The position numbers and the translations under genes were made by a program. DNA of 64,000 nt from the NCBI RefSeq assembly GCF_000739375.1, contig NZ_CP006704.1:5766001-5830000 (forward strand), read 5' to 3'. Below are positions 36,469 to 45,188 of the stretch, piece by piece. The notes beneath the pieces are model-generated. The model made no database searches, had not been told where the DNA came from, and saw only the letters and a program-made list of their open reading frames with translations. Within the stretch, counting starts at the first letter, position 1. Each line of letters begins with the position of its first letter. The DNA is from Comamonas testosteroni TK102. Its GTDB lineage: Bacteria; Pseudomonadota; Gammaproteobacteria; Burkholderiales; Burkholderiaceae_C.

Positions 36469-36690
36469 TCAATAGCCCAGACGGGCCATCAGCGCCTGAA
36501 AGCTGTCTTCGGTCCAGGGCTCGCCGTTCTCGCCGGCGGGGCCGCTGCGGTTGATGTAGGCCACCAGCTCGGGCAGCGTCTGCACGCCCTCGCCGAAGGC
36601 GCGCTCAATGGAGTCGCCCAGCAGGTCCTCAAACAGGGTGGAGGCGCGCTCGCGCGCCTGATGCGGCTCGAGATATCGATCAGCGGCCAT
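36469..36690 (-). CDS. Small (73 aa) helical protein next to the Rieske oxygenase gene
   Basis: It starts MAADRYLEPHQARERAST at 36690 with GGAGAGAACC just upstream of the ATG. It resembles a family of short proteins, annotated as recombinase-like helix-turn-helix, that I associate with Rieske/aromatic clusters; that recollection is not verified. It is acidic and without Cys or membrane segments. It is 24 bp from the oxygenase start, so it is probably cotranscribed and may be an accessory or regulatory subunit. A longer upstream frame runs into the R1 repeat and was discarded. Confidence 0.65.
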   Translation of the reverse strand: MAADRYLEPHQARERASTLFEDLLGDSIERAFGEGVQTLPELVAYINRSGPAGENGEPWTEDSFQALMARLGY

Positions 36691-36796
36691 GGTTCTCTCC
36701 TTCGAAAACTGTCTTGAATCGTGGTTCGGTTTCATTGCCCGAAGCGCTGCGTGCCACCCGTATCGCGTGAAACTGGCGCGGCCCGACCTCAGGGAC

Positions 36797-36895
36797 ACCG
36801 AGGAAGGGCCTGGGCCGGCCGCGCCGCCCCACACCGAGGGTGTCATCCCCCTTGGGGGCGCCGTGCAACGGGAAGGCGCGAAGCGACTCAGGGGG
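36797..36895 (-). repeat. R1 intergenic repeat, copy F, after the first Bug gene
   Basis: On the minus strand it begins CCCCCTGAGTCGCTTCGCGC 8 nt after the Bug stop. CTTCCCGTTGCACGGCGCCC, GGGGGATGACACCCTCGGTG and GGGGCGGCGCGGCCGGCCCA then follow. The end block GGCCCTTCCTCGGTGTCCCT matches copy E. Confidence 0.8.
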
Positions 36896-36903
36896 TTGGT
36901 CAT

Positions 36904-37881
36904 TTAGTCGGCCCGGATATCCAGGTCCTTGATGAGCTTGCCGAAGCGGTTGTAGTCGGCAGCATTGGTCTTTTCCAGACGTGCCGGCTCGCCGCCCGCA
37001 GGCAGGGCGCCGAAGGCCGCCATCTTGCTGACCACATCGGGCATCTTCAGAATTTCATTGAGGTGGGTGTTCAGCAGCTTGACGGTCTCGGGCTTCATGC
37101 CCTTGGGGCCGAACAGGCCTTGCCAGGCCGACACTTCCACATCCTTGACGCCCTGCTCGGCCAGCGTGGGCACATTCGGGGCCAGCGGGCTGCGCTGGGC
37201 ATCGGCCACGGCCAGCACGTTGACCTTGCCGCCCGCATAAGGTGCGATGGGGCCCCAGGTCATGAAGGTCGTGGGCACATGGCCACCGATCAGATCGTTG
37301 ACTGCGGGCGCCACGCCCTTGTAGGGAATGTGGGACAGCTTGGTGCCCGCCGCCTTGTTGAACATCTCGCCCAGGATGTGCATGGGCGAGCCGCTGCCGG
37401 GGCTGGCATAGGTCAGGCCATCGCGCTTGCCCTGGCTCGCCAGGGTCTTGATGTCCTTGATGCCCGAGCCCTGGCTGGCGGCCACGAACATGGGCTGCAC
37501 GCTGGTCTGCACGATGGGCGTGAAGCCGCCGAGCACGTCGTAGCTCGAACCCGCATTGGTCTTGAGCACGAACTGGGCGATGGCAAAGGTATTGGGCGCC
37601 AGCAGCAAGGTGTAGCCGTCGGGTGCGGCCTTGGCCACATGCACGGTGCCGATGGTGCCGCTGGCACCGGGCCGGTTGTCCACCACCACGGGCTGGCCCA
37701 GTCGCTGGCCCAGCTTCTCGGCATACAGGCGCGCCATGGCATCGGTATCGCCGCCGGCCGGATAGGCCACGACGATGGTGATGGGCTTGCTCGGATAGGC
37801 TTGCGCCAGCGCGGAACCGGACATCTGGGCTGCAGCCAGCAATGCAGCAGCGATAACTACCTGGCGACGAATGTTTTTCAT
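36904..37881 (-). CDS. Bug/TctC-family periplasmic substrate-binding protein
   Basis: A 325-aa tripartite tricarboxylate receptor-type protein. The signal peptide ends SGSALAQA, and the mature start YPSKPITIVVAYPAGGDTDA and the VVDNRPGASGTIG motif at about residue 80 are diagnostic. Bug proteins are hugely expanded in Burkholderiales and bind carboxylates. No TctAB membrane genes are nearby, so it may act as a sensor or feed another carrier. It lies within the Rieske/ThDP cluster, between the VOC dioxygenase gene and the small gene. Confidence 0.92.
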   Translation of the reverse strand: MKNIRRQVVIAAALLAAAQMSGSALAQAYPSKPITIVVAYPAGGDTDAMARLYAEKLGQRLGQPVVVDNRPGASGTIGTVHVAKAAPDGYTLLLAPNTFAIAQFVLKTNAGSSYDVLGGFTPIVQTSVQPMFVAASQGSGIKDIKTLASQGKRDGLTYASPGSGSPMHILGEMFNKAAGTKLSHIPYKGVAPAVNDLIGGHVPTTFMTWGPIAPYAGGKVNVLAVADAQRSPLAPNVPTLAEQGVKDVEVSAWQGLFGPKGMKPETVKLLNTHLNEILKMPDVVSKMAAFGALPAGGEPARLEKTNAADYNRFGKLIKDLDIRAD

Positions 37882-37949
37882 GAAATAGCCCGTGGGGTTG
37901 TGGAATCGTGGTGGGAGGGATACCGGCCAGCCGACGCTGCCAATGCCTC

Positions 37950-38924
37950 TTAATGCTTCTTGTCGGTCAGGAACTTGCCGTCGGCAGGGCCCACGCCCTT
38001 CTGGCGCCGGGTGTTGCCGTCCAGGCCGCCGTCGATGGCCCACTCGGCGAACACCGTCGGGCCGGGCTCGAACTCGCGTGGCTGCCAGTCGGCAGTCAGC
38101 TGGTCCTCGTCGGCGTAGTACTCGACCAGCGCGCCGGCCGGGTTCTTGAAGTACCAGAAATAGGCCGAGGACACGGGGTGGCGACCCGGGCCGAGCTGGG
38201 TGTCCCAGCCGCAGCGCGAGATATGCATGCCGCCGCCGAAGACCTCGTGGATGTCGCGCACGGTGAAGGCCACATGGTTCAGGCCGGCATGCTTGTCGGG
38301 GCGCTGCAGCAAAAAGATGTCGTGGTGGCCGCCGTCGGGCGCGGTGCGCAGAAAAGCGCCGCGCTCGGGATAGCGGTCCGAGGCCGCAAAGCCGAAGTTC
38401 TCCACATAGAAGCGCTCGCAGGCCTGCACGTCCTTGACGAAGAACACCACATGGCCGACCTCGATGGGCTGGGCGCGCTCATAGGCCGGGCTGGCCTGGT
38501 TGATGCGGCCCTTGCGGTCCCAGGTGTTGTACTCGGCGCTTTGCATCTGCACTTCGCGCTTTTGCGTGAGCTGCAGGCGCACGGCCAGGCCATTGGGGTC
38601 GGTGCAGCCAATAGGTCCGCCGTTCGGGCCGCCCTGCTTCACAAAGCCCGGCAGCTGTGCAATACGGGCTTCATAGAGCGCGAGATCGGCTGCACTTTCC
38701 ACGCCCCAGACCACTTCGCGCAGCGTGGGGCCGGGCTCGATGGCGGGCGGCAGATCGGGGTGGTTGGTGGCGGCCACGATCACGCGGCAGCCGTTGAGTG
38801 TCTCGAACACCAGCCGGTCGGCCTGCTCCTCGGCCAGGCTCAGGCCCCAGTCGAGGAAGAACTGGCGGCAGGCCGCCAGGTCGTCGGCGCCGTAGCTGAT
38901 TTCGTCAATGCCCAGTACGCTCAT
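37950..38924 (-). CDS. Two-domain VOC protein, probable extradiol ring-cleavage dioxygenase
   Basis: A 324-aa vicinal-oxygen-chelate protein with two VOC modules, at about residues 4-120 and 153-275. The C-terminal module keeps a plausible 2-His-1-carboxylate iron site: His158 (GHVVFF), His217 (NHVAF) and Glu268 (EYY), as in type I extradiol dioxygenases of the catechol 2,3-dioxygenase class. A glyoxalase-type role cannot be excluded. It lies 11 bp after the aldehyde dehydrogenase gene, consistent with cleavage of a dihydroxylated ring made by the Rieske enzyme. Start at MSVLGIDEIS. Confidence 0.82.
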   Translation of the reverse strand: MSVLGIDEISYGADDLAACRQFFLDWGLSLAEEQADRLVFETLNGCRVIVAATNHPDLPPAIEPGPTLREVVWGVESAADLALYEARIAQLPGFVKQGGPNGGPIGCTDPNGLAVRLQLTQKREVQMQSAEYNTWDRKGRINQASPAYERAQPIEVGHVVFFVKDVQACERFYVENFGFAASDRYPERGAFLRTAPDGGHHDIFLLQRPDKHAGLNHVAFTVRDIHEVFGGGMHISRCGWDTQLGPGRHPVSSAYFWYFKNPAGALVEYYADEDQLTADWQPREFEPGPTVFAEWAIDGGLDGNTRRQKGVGPADGKFLTDKKH

Positions 38925-38935
38925 GTCGTGCTCCT

Positions 38936-40411
38936 TCAATTCGCCCAAGCGATGGGGCTCTCGTTCAGACCCCAGTACAGGCTTTTCTGCTCCATGTACT
39001 GCTGTATGCCCAGACGGCCTTTTTCGCGGCCCAGGCCGCTGTCGCGCCAGCCGCCGAAGGGCGTGGAGATGGAGAACTGCTTGTAGGTGTTGATCCAGAC
39101 AGTGCCGGCCTGCACGGCGCGGCCTATGCGCCATGCGGCCTTGTAATCGCGCGTCCAGATGCCGGCGGCCAGCGCGTAGACGCTGTCGTTGGCCTGCTCC
39201 AGCAATGCCTCTTCGTCATCGAAGGGCATGGCCACGAGCACGGGGCCGAAGATCTCCTGCTGGCAGATCTGGTCGTTGTTGGTCACGCCTTCGAGGATGG
39301 TTGGGCGGTAGTAGTAGCCACGCTCGTACAGCGCACCCTCGGGGCGATGGCCGCCGGTGCGCAGCCGGCCGCCTTCAGACAGGCCCAGCTGCACATAGCT
39401 CTCGATGGATTCGCGGTGCTTGGCGGTGATCAGCGGGCCCATCTGGGTGCATTCGTCGGCCGGATCGCCCACGCGCAAGGCGGCGGCCTTCGCTGTGAGG
39501 CGTTCCATGAAGTCACCGTAGAGCTTCCTCGCCACGAACAGGCGCGAACCGGCGATGCAGGATTCGCCCGAGGAGCTGAAGATGCCGTAGAGCACGCCGT
39601 TGACGGCGTGATCGAGGTCGGCATCCTCCAGCACCATGGTGGCCGACTTGCCGCCCAGCTCCAGCGAGACGGGCATCATCTTGTCGGCCGCGATGCGGGC
39701 GATGTGCTTGCCGGTGGAAGTGCCGCCCGTGAAGGACACGCGCTTGACCAGCGGGTGCTTGGTGATGGCGTCGCCGATCACCGAGCCGCGGCCGGGCAGC
39801 ACGCTGACGATGCCCTTGGGCACGCCTGCCTCTTCGCAGATGCGGGCCAGTTCCAGTGCCAGGAGCGGCGTGGCTTCGGCAGGCTTGACGACCACGGCAT
39901 TGCCGGCGGCCAGCGCCGGTGCGAGCTTTTGCGCCTCGCTGGCGATGGGCGAGTTCCACGGCGTGATGGCCGCGACCACGCCCATGGGCTCATAGACGCT
40001 CATGGTCATGAAGTCGCCACGCGAGGGCGTGATGGTCTCTTCCATGGTCTCGCAGGCCGCCGCGAAGAACTGGAAGGTGCCGGCAGCGCTGGCCACCAGG
40101 GCGCGCGTCTCGCTGATGGGCTTGCCGTTGTCCAGGCGCTGCAGCTGGGCCAGAGGCTCGGCGCGCTCGCGGATCAGCTGGGCCACGCGGTGCAGCACGG
40201 CGGCGCGCTCATGGGGCTTTTTCTGGGCCCAGCCGCTGGTGCGGAAGGCATGGTCGGCCTTCTCTATGGCCTCTTGCACATCGGCCAGGCTGGGCGCGCG
40301 CAGGCGGCCCACCACCTCGCCGGTCGCGGGGTAGAGCGTGGCGGACTCGTCGCCGCCGCCAAGACGCCATTCGCCGCCGATATTGATGGGGAGCAGTTCT
40401 AGGTTCGACAT
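38936..40411 (-). CDS. NAD(P)-dependent aldehyde dehydrogenase
   Basis: A 491-aa ALDH-superfamily enzyme. It has the cofactor motif FTGGTSTGKHIA, the general-base Glu in LELGGKSATMV, and the nucleophilic Cys in SSSGESCIAGSRLF. It follows the ThDP enzyme gene by 35 bp, and a decarboxylase making an aldehyde followed by an aldehyde dehydrogenase is a logical pair (compare benzoylformate to benzaldehyde to benzoate). The start MSNLELLPIN was chosen over a long, non-homologous upstream extension. The aldehyde is unknown. Confidence 0.93.
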   Translation of the reverse strand: MSNLELLPINIGGEWRLGGGDESATLYPATGEVVGRLRAPSLADVQEAIEKADHAFRTSGWAQKKPHERAAVLHRVAQLIRERAEPLAQLQRLDNGKPISETRALVASAAGTFQFFAAACETMEETITPSRGDFMTMSVYEPMGVVAAITPWNSPIASEAQKLAPALAAGNAVVVKPAEATPLLALELARICEEAGVPKGIVSVLPGRGSVIGDAITKHPLVKRVSFTGGTSTGKHIARIAADKMMPVSLELGGKSATMVLEDADLDHAVNGVLYGIFSSSGESCIAGSRLFVARKLYGDFMERLTAKAAALRVGDPADECTQMGPLITAKHRESIESYVQLGLSEGGRLRTGGHRPEGALYERGYYYRPTILEGVTNNDQICQQEIFGPVLVAMPFDDEEALLEQANDSVYALAAGIWTRDYKAAWRIGRAVQAGTVWINTYKQFSISTPFGGWRDSGLGREKGRLGIQQYMEQKSLYWGLNESPIAWAN

Positions 40412-40446
40412 CGTGAAGCTCTTTCGTTCTTGCTGGTCGTGCTGGC

Positions 40447-42144
40447 TCACTGGCCCTTGGTGGTGGCCGGGATCTGATCGAGCTTGTTCACCGGCGGGCC
40501 CGAGAACGTGGTCTTGAAGCTGCCGATGGCGCGCATGTCGATCTCGAGCAGGAAGGGTCCCTTCTTGCCCCAGGCGCCTTCCAGCACCGCAGGCAGCTCC
40601 TCCAGATCGCTGATGCGGGCATGGGGCAGCTTGATGGACGCGCACAGCTGGGCGTAGTCGGGGGTGTGCAGCTCCACATAGCAGCGGCGGCCGCCGTAGG
40701 ACGCATCCTGGATGTTCTGGATCACGCCATAGCGCTGGTCGTTCATCAACACGATCATGGTGTCGCACTCCTCCTGCACCAGGGTGGCGAGCTCGCCCAG
40801 GTTCAGGATGAAGCCGCCGTCGCCGGCCAGGCCCAGGGTCTTGCGGCCCGAGCCGCTTTCGGCCGCGCCGATGGCCGCACCGATGGCCATGGGCATGCCC
40901 ATGCCGATGCCGCCGCCCGTGGCGTGCACGCCCGCGTTGGACTCGAAGAAGCGCAGCTCGCGGTTGCCCCAGGTGCTGTTGGAGACAGTCACGTCACGCA
41001 CCCAGTTGAAGTTGCGGCCCACGGCCTGCTGCAGCTGCTGCACCAGGGCGCTGTACGGGCCCAGGCCGTCGCGCATGGTGGCCACGACTTCGTCGTGCAC
41101 CTGGCGCAGGTCGGCCAGCAGCTCGGGATCAGCCTTGTAACCGCGTGCTTCAAGGCGGTCGGCCAGGCCGTTCAGGGCCAGGGCCGAGTCGCCGCAGACA
41201 AAGCCGTCATCCATATAGCAGCGGCCCTGCTGGGCAGCGTCCACATCGATGCGCAGCAGCGGACGCGGCAGCTTGAGTTCGTACTTCAGCGTCTCGTTGC
41301 TGCGCAGGCGCGTGCCCACGGCCAGCATGGCGTCGCAGCGCTGGTAGAAGGCCTCGACGGGCTTCTGGATGTTGTAGGCGCCCAGGGAGGCTGGATCGTC
41401 CTCGGGCACGATGCCGCGGCCCTGGCCGGTGCTCACGATGCCGAAGCCCAGGGCCTTCAGACGCTGCACGGCAGCGCCGGCATGGCGGGCACCACCGCCC
41501 AGCCACAGCAGCGGGCGCCTGGCCTTGGCCAGCTGCTCGGCCAGCGCGTCGAGCGCGGCTTCGCTGGGAGCCAGCACCGCCACCGGCAGCGGCGACAGGT
41601 CGGCCGGCATGTCGATCAGCGCCTGCTGGATGTCGATCGGGATCTCCACGCTGACCGGGCCCGTGGGGGCGGTCATCGCGGTCTGCACCGCAGCCTTGAG
41701 CGTGGACAGGCAGGTCTCGGCGCTCAGCACGCGGAAGGCGGCCTTGGAGACGGACTTCAGCATGGTCAGCTGATCCGGCGCCTCATGGATATAGGACAGC
41801 TTCTTATCCAGATACTGGGTCTCGATCTGGCCTGTGATGTGCAAGAGCGGCGTGCCGGCCGTATAGGCTTCCACCAGACTGCCGGCGATATTGCCCGAAG
41901 CCGGGCCGGTGCTGGTGATGCACACGCCCAGGCTGGATGTAGAGCGCGCGCAGGCGTCGGCCATATTGCCCGCGCCGGCCTCGCCGCGCGCCATCACGAA
42001 GCGCAGCTTGCCGCGAGCAAACATCGCGTCGAGGATGGGCATGTTGTGGATGGAGATCACCCCGAAGGCGGCCTTCACGTCGCAATGCTCGAGGAATTCG
42101 GCAACGACGGCGCCGACGGTGATTTGGTTTGCGGTGGATGTCAT
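40447..42144 (-). CDS. ThDP-dependent enzyme (benzoylformate decarboxylase/acetolactate synthase superfamily)
   Basis: A 565-aa protein with the three-domain layout of ThDP decarboxylases. The N-terminal pyrimidine domain carries the cofactor-activating Glu in MARGEAGAGNMADA, and the C-terminal domain has the ThDP/Mg motif GDGGFILNLGELATL, followed by MNDQRYG. There is no regulatory subunit gene, so classic acetolactate synthase is unlikely. With an aldehyde dehydrogenase next in the operon, decarboxylation of an aromatic 2-oxo acid is the favoured role. This is an inference from neighbours. Confidence 0.88.
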   Translation of the reverse strand: MTSTANQITVGAVVAEFLEHCDVKAAFGVISIHNMPILDAMFARGKLRFVMARGEAGAGNMADACARSTSSLGVCITSTGPASGNIAGSLVEAYTAGTPLLHITGQIETQYLDKKLSYIHEAPDQLTMLKSVSKAAFRVLSAETCLSTLKAAVQTAMTAPTGPVSVEIPIDIQQALIDMPADLSPLPVAVLAPSEAALDALAEQLAKARRPLLWLGGGARHAGAAVQRLKALGFGIVSTGQGRGIVPEDDPASLGAYNIQKPVEAFYQRCDAMLAVGTRLRSNETLKYELKLPRPLLRIDVDAAQQGRCYMDDGFVCGDSALALNGLADRLEARGYKADPELLADLRQVHDEVVATMRDGLGPYSALVQQLQQAVGRNFNWVRDVTVSNSTWGNRELRFFESNAGVHATGGGIGMGMPMAIGAAIGAAESGSGRKTLGLAGDGGFILNLGELATLVQEECDTMIVLMNDQRYGVIQNIQDASYGGRRCYVELHTPDYAQLCASIKLPHARISDLEELPAVLEGAWGKKGPFLLEIDMRAIGSFKTTFSGPPVNKLDQIPATTKGQ

Positions 42145-42188
42145 GTTCTGGTCTGAATTTCGTTGGTGGTCGAAGCCGGCGCGGGACG

Positions 42189-42268
42189 CCAAGCAAGGGC
42201 CCAGGCGACACCGCCCGCCCCCAGCCGCGAAGCGAGAGAGGGGGAGGCGGTGCAAGCAGCGCAGGGGG
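42189..42268 (-). repeat. R1 intergenic repeat, copy G, after the atypical SDR gene
   Basis: On the minus strand it begins CCCCCTGCGCTGCTTGCACC 2 nt after the SDR stop. GCCTCCCCCTCTCTCGCTTC, GCGGTGTCGC and GGGCCCTTGCTTGGCGTCCC follow. It is more diverged than copies A, E, F and H. Confidence 0.7.
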
Positions 42269-42270
42269 TG

Positions 42271-43071
42271 CTACGCATATCTCGAAAGGCCTCCGGAAAC
42301 ATCGATATGGCTGCCGGTCGTGTATGAAGACAGGGGCGTGGCAAGGTAGAAGATGGCGCGTGCGGCTTCGGCGGGCGAGCCCAGGCGGCCCAGCGGAATG
42401 GACTTCTTGCGGGCCAGCTCGGCGCTCCACTGCTCCCAGGTCTGGCTGCGGTCCTCTCGGGCATCGAAGCGGCGGCGCCACTGGCCGGACTCGATCAGGC
42501 CCACCAGGATGCCGTTGACGCGCACGCCCTTGGGCGCGAACTCGGTGGCCATGGAGCGCACCAGGTTCTTGAGGCCGGCGCGCGCCGCCGAGGTCGCGAC
42601 CATGTGGGGCTCGGGCTGGGAGGCCAGCAGCGAGTTCACGCAGACAATCGCCGACTCCGTGCCGCGCTCGAGCTGGGGCAGAAAGGCGCGCGTGGGATGC
42701 AGCACCGAGAAGAACTTCAGGTGCAGCTCCTCGGTCCAGGCTTCGTCGCTGGTGTTCTCGAAGGTCGAGACACGGCCCTGACCAGCGTTGTTGATAAGAA
42801 TGGAAGCCGGGCCCAGCGCCGCTTCGCTGGCGCGCGCGAACTGCTGCACCTGCTCGGCATTGAGCACGTCGCAGGCCTGGGCGAACAGGCGCTCGCGGGC
42901 CTCGGGATGGCGCTCCAGCAGCTGCTTGACGGCCTGCTCCAGACGCTCGGGGTTGCGGCCGCACAGGGCCACGCGGGCTCCCTGGGCCAGCAGCAGCTCC
43001 ACGGTGGCCAGGCCTATGCCCGAAGAGCCGCCGGTGACGACGGCCGTGGCGTCGAGTTTGAAATCATGCAT
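42271..43071 (-). CDS. Short-chain dehydrogenase-like protein with altered catalytic motif
   Basis: A 266-aa SDR-fold protein. The cofactor motif TGGSSGIG (13-20) and NNAG (94-97) are intact, and the Ser at 147 is kept. The position of the YxxxK pair reads Thr160-Ser-Ala-Ala-Arg164, so both the proton donor Tyr and the Lys are replaced. It starts within the end of the IclR gene (8-bp overlap). It could bind NAD(P) without classic reductase chemistry, or use another acid. It belongs to the ThDP/aldehyde dehydrogenase operon. Confidence 0.85.
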   Translation of the reverse strand: MHDFKLDATAVVTGGSSGIGLATVELLLAQGARVALCGRNPERLEQAVKQLLERHPEARERLFAQACDVLNAEQVQQFARASEAALGPASILINNAGQGRVSTFENTSDEAWTEELHLKFFSVLHPTRAFLPQLERGTESAIVCVNSLLASQPEPHMVATSAARAGLKNLVRSMATEFAPKGVRVNGILVGLIESGQWRRRFDAREDRSQTWEQWSAELARKKSIPLGRLGSPAEAARAIFYLATPLSSYTTGSHIDVSGGLSRYA

Positions 43072-43954
43072 GGCCGCCTCCTGCGCGCCTTGAAGTGATG
43101 GACAGAACCTGCGCGCTGGACTGCGGCCGGTAGTTGAGCAGCTCCGACAGTTCGTCGGCCGCCGCGCAGACGCACGGCACCAGTTCCGTCTGGCGCTCGG
43201 GATCGATCTGCGCCGAGGCCAGGGTCACGCCCAGGGCCGCGATGACGCGGCCGCTGTGGTCGCGCACGGGCGCGGCGATGGTGGAGATCGAGCTTTCGTA
43301 GAAACCGGCACCGGCCACATGGCCGCGCTCGCGATCGGACTGAACCAGATCGAAGAGCTCGATCACGGTCCTGGGCGTATTGGGCGAATGGCCTTCCAGG
43401 TGCTCTTCGGGATAGATGGCACGCAGCTCGGGCAGCGAGAGGTCGGCCAGCAGGATGCGACCCAGCAGCGTGGCATGGGCAGGCAGCCGCGTGCCCACGC
43501 GTACCGAGCTGGTCAGCGGCGTCGGCGGCGTGACCTTGGCCACATAGACGATGGAGCGGCCGTCGCGCACCACGATGTTGCAGGGGAAGCGGATTTCCTC
43601 GCACAGCCGCGCGATCACGGGCTGGCCCAGCTCGGTCAGGTCCATGGAGGACAGGAACTCGAAGCCCAGACGCAGCACGGACAGGCCCAGCCGGTAGTCG
43701 TTGCCGCCCTCGGCGCGCTGCAGAAAGCCCATGCACTCCAGCGTGTTGAGCATGCGGAACACCGTGGCACGCGGCAGCTGCAGGCGACGCGCCAGCTCGG
43801 GCGCGCCCAGCGCGGCGTTGTCGCGGCCGAACTCCTGCAGCAGGCGCAGACCGCGCTCCAGCGCAGGCACCATGTACTTTTCGGAGCCGCCGTCCGGCGC
43901 GCCACCAACATCTTCAGGAATAGTGGAAGCAGACATATCCAACTTTCGGTTCAT
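43064..43954 (-). CDS. IclR-family transcriptional regulator (cluster A)
   Basis: About 296 aa. The N-terminal winged helix has ALERGLRLLQEFGRDN and PELARRLQLPRATVFRML. The C-terminal effector domain contains the usual IclR GFYESSISTIAAPVRDHSG. IclR proteins of aromatic clusters respond to the substrate or an intermediate. It is paralogous to the regulator at 48088-48894. The start could be 43954 or 43936. It overlaps the atypical SDR gene by 8 bp, so regulator and enzyme are co-expressed. A 16-bp inverted repeat near the cluster's first gene is a candidate site. Confidence 0.92.
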   Translation of the reverse strand: MNRKLDMSASTIPEDVGGAPDGGSEKYMVPALERGLRLLQEFGRDNAALGAPELARRLQLPRATVFRMLNTLECMGFLQRAEGGNDYRLGLSVLRLGFEFLSSMDLTELGQPVIARLCEEIRFPCNIVVRDGRSIVYVAKVTPPTPLTSSVRVGTRLPAHATLLGRILLADLSLPELRAIYPEEHLEGHSPNTPRTVIELFDLVQSDRERGHVAGAGFYESSISTIAAPVRDHSGRVIAALGVTLASAQIDPERQTELVPCVCAAADELSELLNYRPQSSAQVLSITSRRAGGGHA

Positions 43955-44025
43955 TCCAGCTTGTTGCACCCGAGCTTGAAGCGCCCCCGCTGCATGCACC
44001 GTTTCCGTCGCCAGAGACAGCAAGC

Positions 44026-44088
44026 AAGGGCCGCCCCGCAGCGAGGCTGTCGTCCCTCTGGGGGGAAGGCGCGCAGCGACTCAGGGGG
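44026..44088 (-). repeat. R1 intergenic repeat, copy H, after the first SDR gene of the catabolic cluster
   Basis: On the minus strand it begins CCCCCTGAGTCGCTGCGCGC 9 nt after the SDR stop and continues CTTCCCCCCAGAGGGACGAC and CCTCGCTGCGGGGCGGCCCT. It is a compact, well-conserved copy (about 63 bp) and a good reference for the family. Confidence 0.85.
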
Positions 44089-44097
44089 CAATTCATG

Positions 44098-44874
44098 TCA
44101 GTTCATGACGAAGCCGCCGTTGACGGGCAGCACCTGGCCCGTCACAAAGCGCGCACCGTCGGACAGCAGATAGGACACGGCACCCGAGACATCCTCGGGC
44201 CCCTGCTCGCGCTGCAGCGCGCGCTGGTCGATATAGAGGCGATGGCGGTGCTCGGGCACGTACTCGGTGGCCTCGACCAGCACCAGGCCGGGAGCCACGG
44301 CATTGATGGTGATGGCATCCGCGCCCAGCTCGCGAGCCATGGAACGCGTCATGGCCATCACGGCGCCCTTGCTGGCCACATAGGCCATCAGGTTGGGTGC
44401 GCCCCACATGGCAGTGTCGGAAGCCAGATTGACGATGGCACCGCGACCGCTGTCCTTGAGAGCCGCGCGGCAGGCACGGGTCATCAGCCAGACGCCGCGC
44501 ACATTGACGTTCATCACCTGGTCCCATTTGTCCAGGGCAATGTCGTCCATGCCCTTGCCGCCAGAGTCCGTCACGGCCGCGTTGTTGACCAGGCCATCCA
44601 GACCGCCGAGGGTCTGCACGGCCTGCTGTGCGCACTGTTCTATGGAAGCCGGGTTGCTGGCATCAAAGGCGACGCCGTGAGCCTCGAAGCCCATGGCGCG
44701 CAGCTTGGCAACGGCTTCGTTCAGCAATTCGGCGCGCAGATCGGCCATCACAAGCTGCGCCCCCTGCTGGCACAGCGTCTGCGCAAAAGCAAAACCCAGG
44801 CCGCGCGCAGCGCCGGTCACAAGGATCCGGCGCCCAGCGAGCTGACCGGTGGAAGGCATGGTGTTGAGGGTCAT
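44098..44874 (-). CDS. SDR-family oxidoreductase (FabG-like)
   Basis: A 258-aa classic short-chain dehydrogenase. The cofactor motif is TGAARGLG, NNAA lies in LDGLVNNAAVTD, and the catalytic pair sits in YVASKGAVMAM (Tyr-x3-Lys). It is the first gene of cluster A on the minus strand. MTLNTMPSTG at 44874 has AAGG 6 nt upstream, and an ATG 17 codons earlier is less likely. The 16-bp inverted repeat 44889-44904 lies directly before its ribosome site. The substrate is probably a hydroxy/keto intermediate of the pathway. Confidence 0.92.
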   Translation of the reverse strand: MTLNTMPSTGQLAGRRILVTGAARGLGFAFAQTLCQQGAQLVMADLRAELLNEAVAKLRAMGFEAHGVAFDASNPASIEQCAQQAVQTLGGLDGLVNNAAVTDSGGKGMDDIALDKWDQVMNVNVRGVWLMTRACRAALKDSGRGAIVNLASDTAMWGAPNLMAYVASKGAVMAMTRSMARELGADAITINAVAPGLVLVEATEYVPEHRHRLYIDQRALQREQGPEDVSGAVSYLLSDGARFVTGQVLPVNGGFVMN

Positions 44875-44888
44875 CTTAAACCTTGTTT

Positions 44889-44904
44889 GTTTCAAATATG
44901 AAAT
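44889..44904. promoter_or_regulatory. Candidate IclR operator before cluster A
   Basis: GTTTCA-AATA-TGAAAT is an almost perfect 16-bp inverted repeat 15 bp upstream of the SDR start. It has the same form as GTTTTA-CTAA-TAAAAC before cluster B (50369-50384). IclR-type proteins bind palindromes of about this size. Further TTGAAACAAG-like sequence lies at 44918-44927. Confidence 0.45.
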
Positions 44905-45003
44905 GACACTTTTTTCTTGAAACAAGCCTGCAGTTTAGTGAGCCTTCTTTTGAGTCAATACCCGGAGAAACCCGTAGTTCCACCCCACAGCGACACACGG
45001 GCG

Positions 45004-45028
45004 TAAAAAAACCGCGACAAGCGCGGTT
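45004..45028 (-). terminator. Terminator after the MTA/SAH nucleosidase gene
   Basis: The stem AACCGCG / CGCGGTT has a 5-nt loop and an A-run on the plus strand (T-run for minus-strand transcription). A second, stronger GC hairpin, CCGGCCTGCA / TGCAGGCCGG (45057-45082), lies just upstream in transcript order. Confidence 0.75.
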
Positions 45029-45100
45029 GAAAGGAAAACGAGGCAACAAAAGGTATCCGGCCTGCAGCTGCGTGCAGGCCGGATCGGTTTCATCAATACT

Positions 45101-45183
45101 GATAGCTTCTAGTGCCTGTCAATAAAGAAACACAGAATCAGAACAGCATGAAAATACTGTGTATAAAGCGATACAAGCTACTA
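45101..45183. repeat. Degraded R2-like intergenic repeat
   Basis: GATAGCTTCTAGTGCCTGTC at the left and ATACAAGCTACTA at the right resemble the R2 arms, about 60 nt apart. Only TAGCTT/AAGCTA pair perfectly. It lies between the nucleosidase stop and the terminator hairpins. Confidence 0.4.
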
Positions 45184-45188
45184 AATAG

